From: an uncultured Clostridium sp.
GTDB taxonomy: Bacteria > Bacillota > Clostridia > UBA1212 > UBA1255
Direction: 5' to 3'
Length of the DNA stretch: 5,157 nt
NCBI GenBank assembly: GCA_900555605.1
Contig: USLW01000181.1
Location: 1-5,157, forward strand
Every line of letters starts with the position of its first letter. Position 1 is the stretch's first letter. Of this stretch, positions 4,737 through 5,157 are shown piece after piece. Under the pieces are notes generated by a model that was given only the letters and a program-made list of their open reading frames with translations, was not told the DNA's origin and searched no databases. Both the position numbers and the translations under genes were made by a program.

Positions 4737-5157
4737 GCAGACAAACAAAACCTTTGCAGAACGCAGGCGGTCCCGGCGGTCCGGGCGGGCAGGGACGCCA
4801 CGGCTTTCAGAAACCGAAAAATCCCATGAGAACATTGCTGCGTCTGTTTCACTATTTTTCCGGCAACATCCCCTTACTGATATTCGCGCTGGTCTTAACC
4901 GTTGTCAGTGCCGCCGCCGGTGTTGTGGGCGCCGCGCTGCTGAAGCCGGTGGTAAATGGTCTGACAGAAAATCTGGCACGCCTGATCAACGGCTCGGACC
5001 TGAGCACATCCGCGGTGAATGCTGCAAAAGAAGCCATTTTAGGCGATCTGTCAGGTCTTTTGGTACTGATGGGAAGTATTTATCTGGCCGGCGCTGCGGC
5101 CAGCTATCTGAGCAGCCGGATCATGGTGTCTTTGGCGCAGCGGCCCACCACTCGGCT
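4733..5157 (+). CDS. ABC exporter half-transporter, second subunit, 3'-truncated
   Basis: ATG 4733 overlaps the previous stop (ATGA), and the frame stays open for 141 codons to the right edge. The N-terminus is an unusual Gly/Pro-rich, probably disordered segment (about 11-22, GGPGGPGGQGR), then a basic stretch KPKNPMRTLLRLF leading into the first membrane segment (about 45-68). A second membrane segment lies at about 105-127. The last residues seen, SSRIMVSLAQRPTTR, match the conserved start of the intracellular coupling region (Q-R-x-x-x-x-L-R) of exporter membrane domains. Gly-rich N-terminal leaders are common in the second partner of these pairs. By analogy with TM288 or BmrD it should carry the catalytic Glu and switch His, perhaps with an altered signature motif, but this part is outside the window. 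Translational coupling fits a one-to-one heterodimer in the cytoplasmic membrane. Confidence 0.85.
   Translation, partial: MSRQTKPLQNAGGPGGPGGQGRHGFQKPKNPMRTLLRLFHYFSGNIPLLIFALVLTVVSAAAGVVGAALLKPVVNGLTENLARLINGSDLSTSAVNAAKEAILGDLSGLLVLMGSIYLAGAAASYLSSRIMVSLAQRPTTR

Noticed and set aside
1..5157. CRISPR arrays, tRNA or rRNA genes, insertion sequences, phage genes
   Set aside because: No regularly spaced repeats, cloverleaf structure, transposase or phage-like frames were seen on either strand.

Overview
The window looks like bacterial chromosomal DNA from a Firmicute, probably Clostridia of the gut Lachnospiraceae/Oscillospiraceae kind. This is an inference from purine-rich Shine-Dalgarno sites, a moderate GC content, and a MarR regulator followed by two ABC half-transporters, a layout common in that group. 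All genes I can support lie on the + strand.

Layout. (1) Bases 2-1807 are the 3' part of a large gene whose frame is open to the left edge. Its product looks like an (alpha/alpha)6 six-hairpin glycoside hydrolase with a C-terminal beta domain; I cannot assign its family. (2) Bases 1808-2346 have no large gene. They hold a possible coding remnant in another frame (1818-1949), two hairpin structures that may end the upstream transcript (1934-1978 and 1981-2033), an A/T-rich block with a good sigma-A-type promoter (2056-2105), a second possible -10 (2129-2134), and a leader of about 230 nt. The leader contains three hairpins, a possible 19-codon upstream ORF, and two related dyads. (3) Bases 2347-2874 encode a MarR-family regulator. 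(4) Bases 2949-4736 encode a complete ABC exporter half-transporter. (5) From 4733, with a 4-base ATGA overlap, a second half-transporter begins and runs off the right edge.

How the genes fit together. The marR-ABC-ABC genes look like one operon for a heterodimeric type IV ABC exporter under local MarR control. The first ABC subunit is clearly the degenerate-site partner: Asp instead of the catalytic Glu after Walker B, and Gln instead of the switch His. Unusually, it also has Ala in place of the Walker A Gly next to the Lys. The second subunit should carry the catalytic Glu and His, but its ATPase domain is outside the window. The glycosidase gene appears to be a separate transcription unit.

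The most interesting material is in the marR leader. Two dyads share the half-site CAAATTT, one over the -35 and one just before the marR ribosome binding site. There is also an alternative pairing that could hide the marR Shine-Dalgarno. Nothing here shows an entirely new system. The novelty candidates are the regulatory leader, the altered Walker A motif and the unassigned glycosidase.
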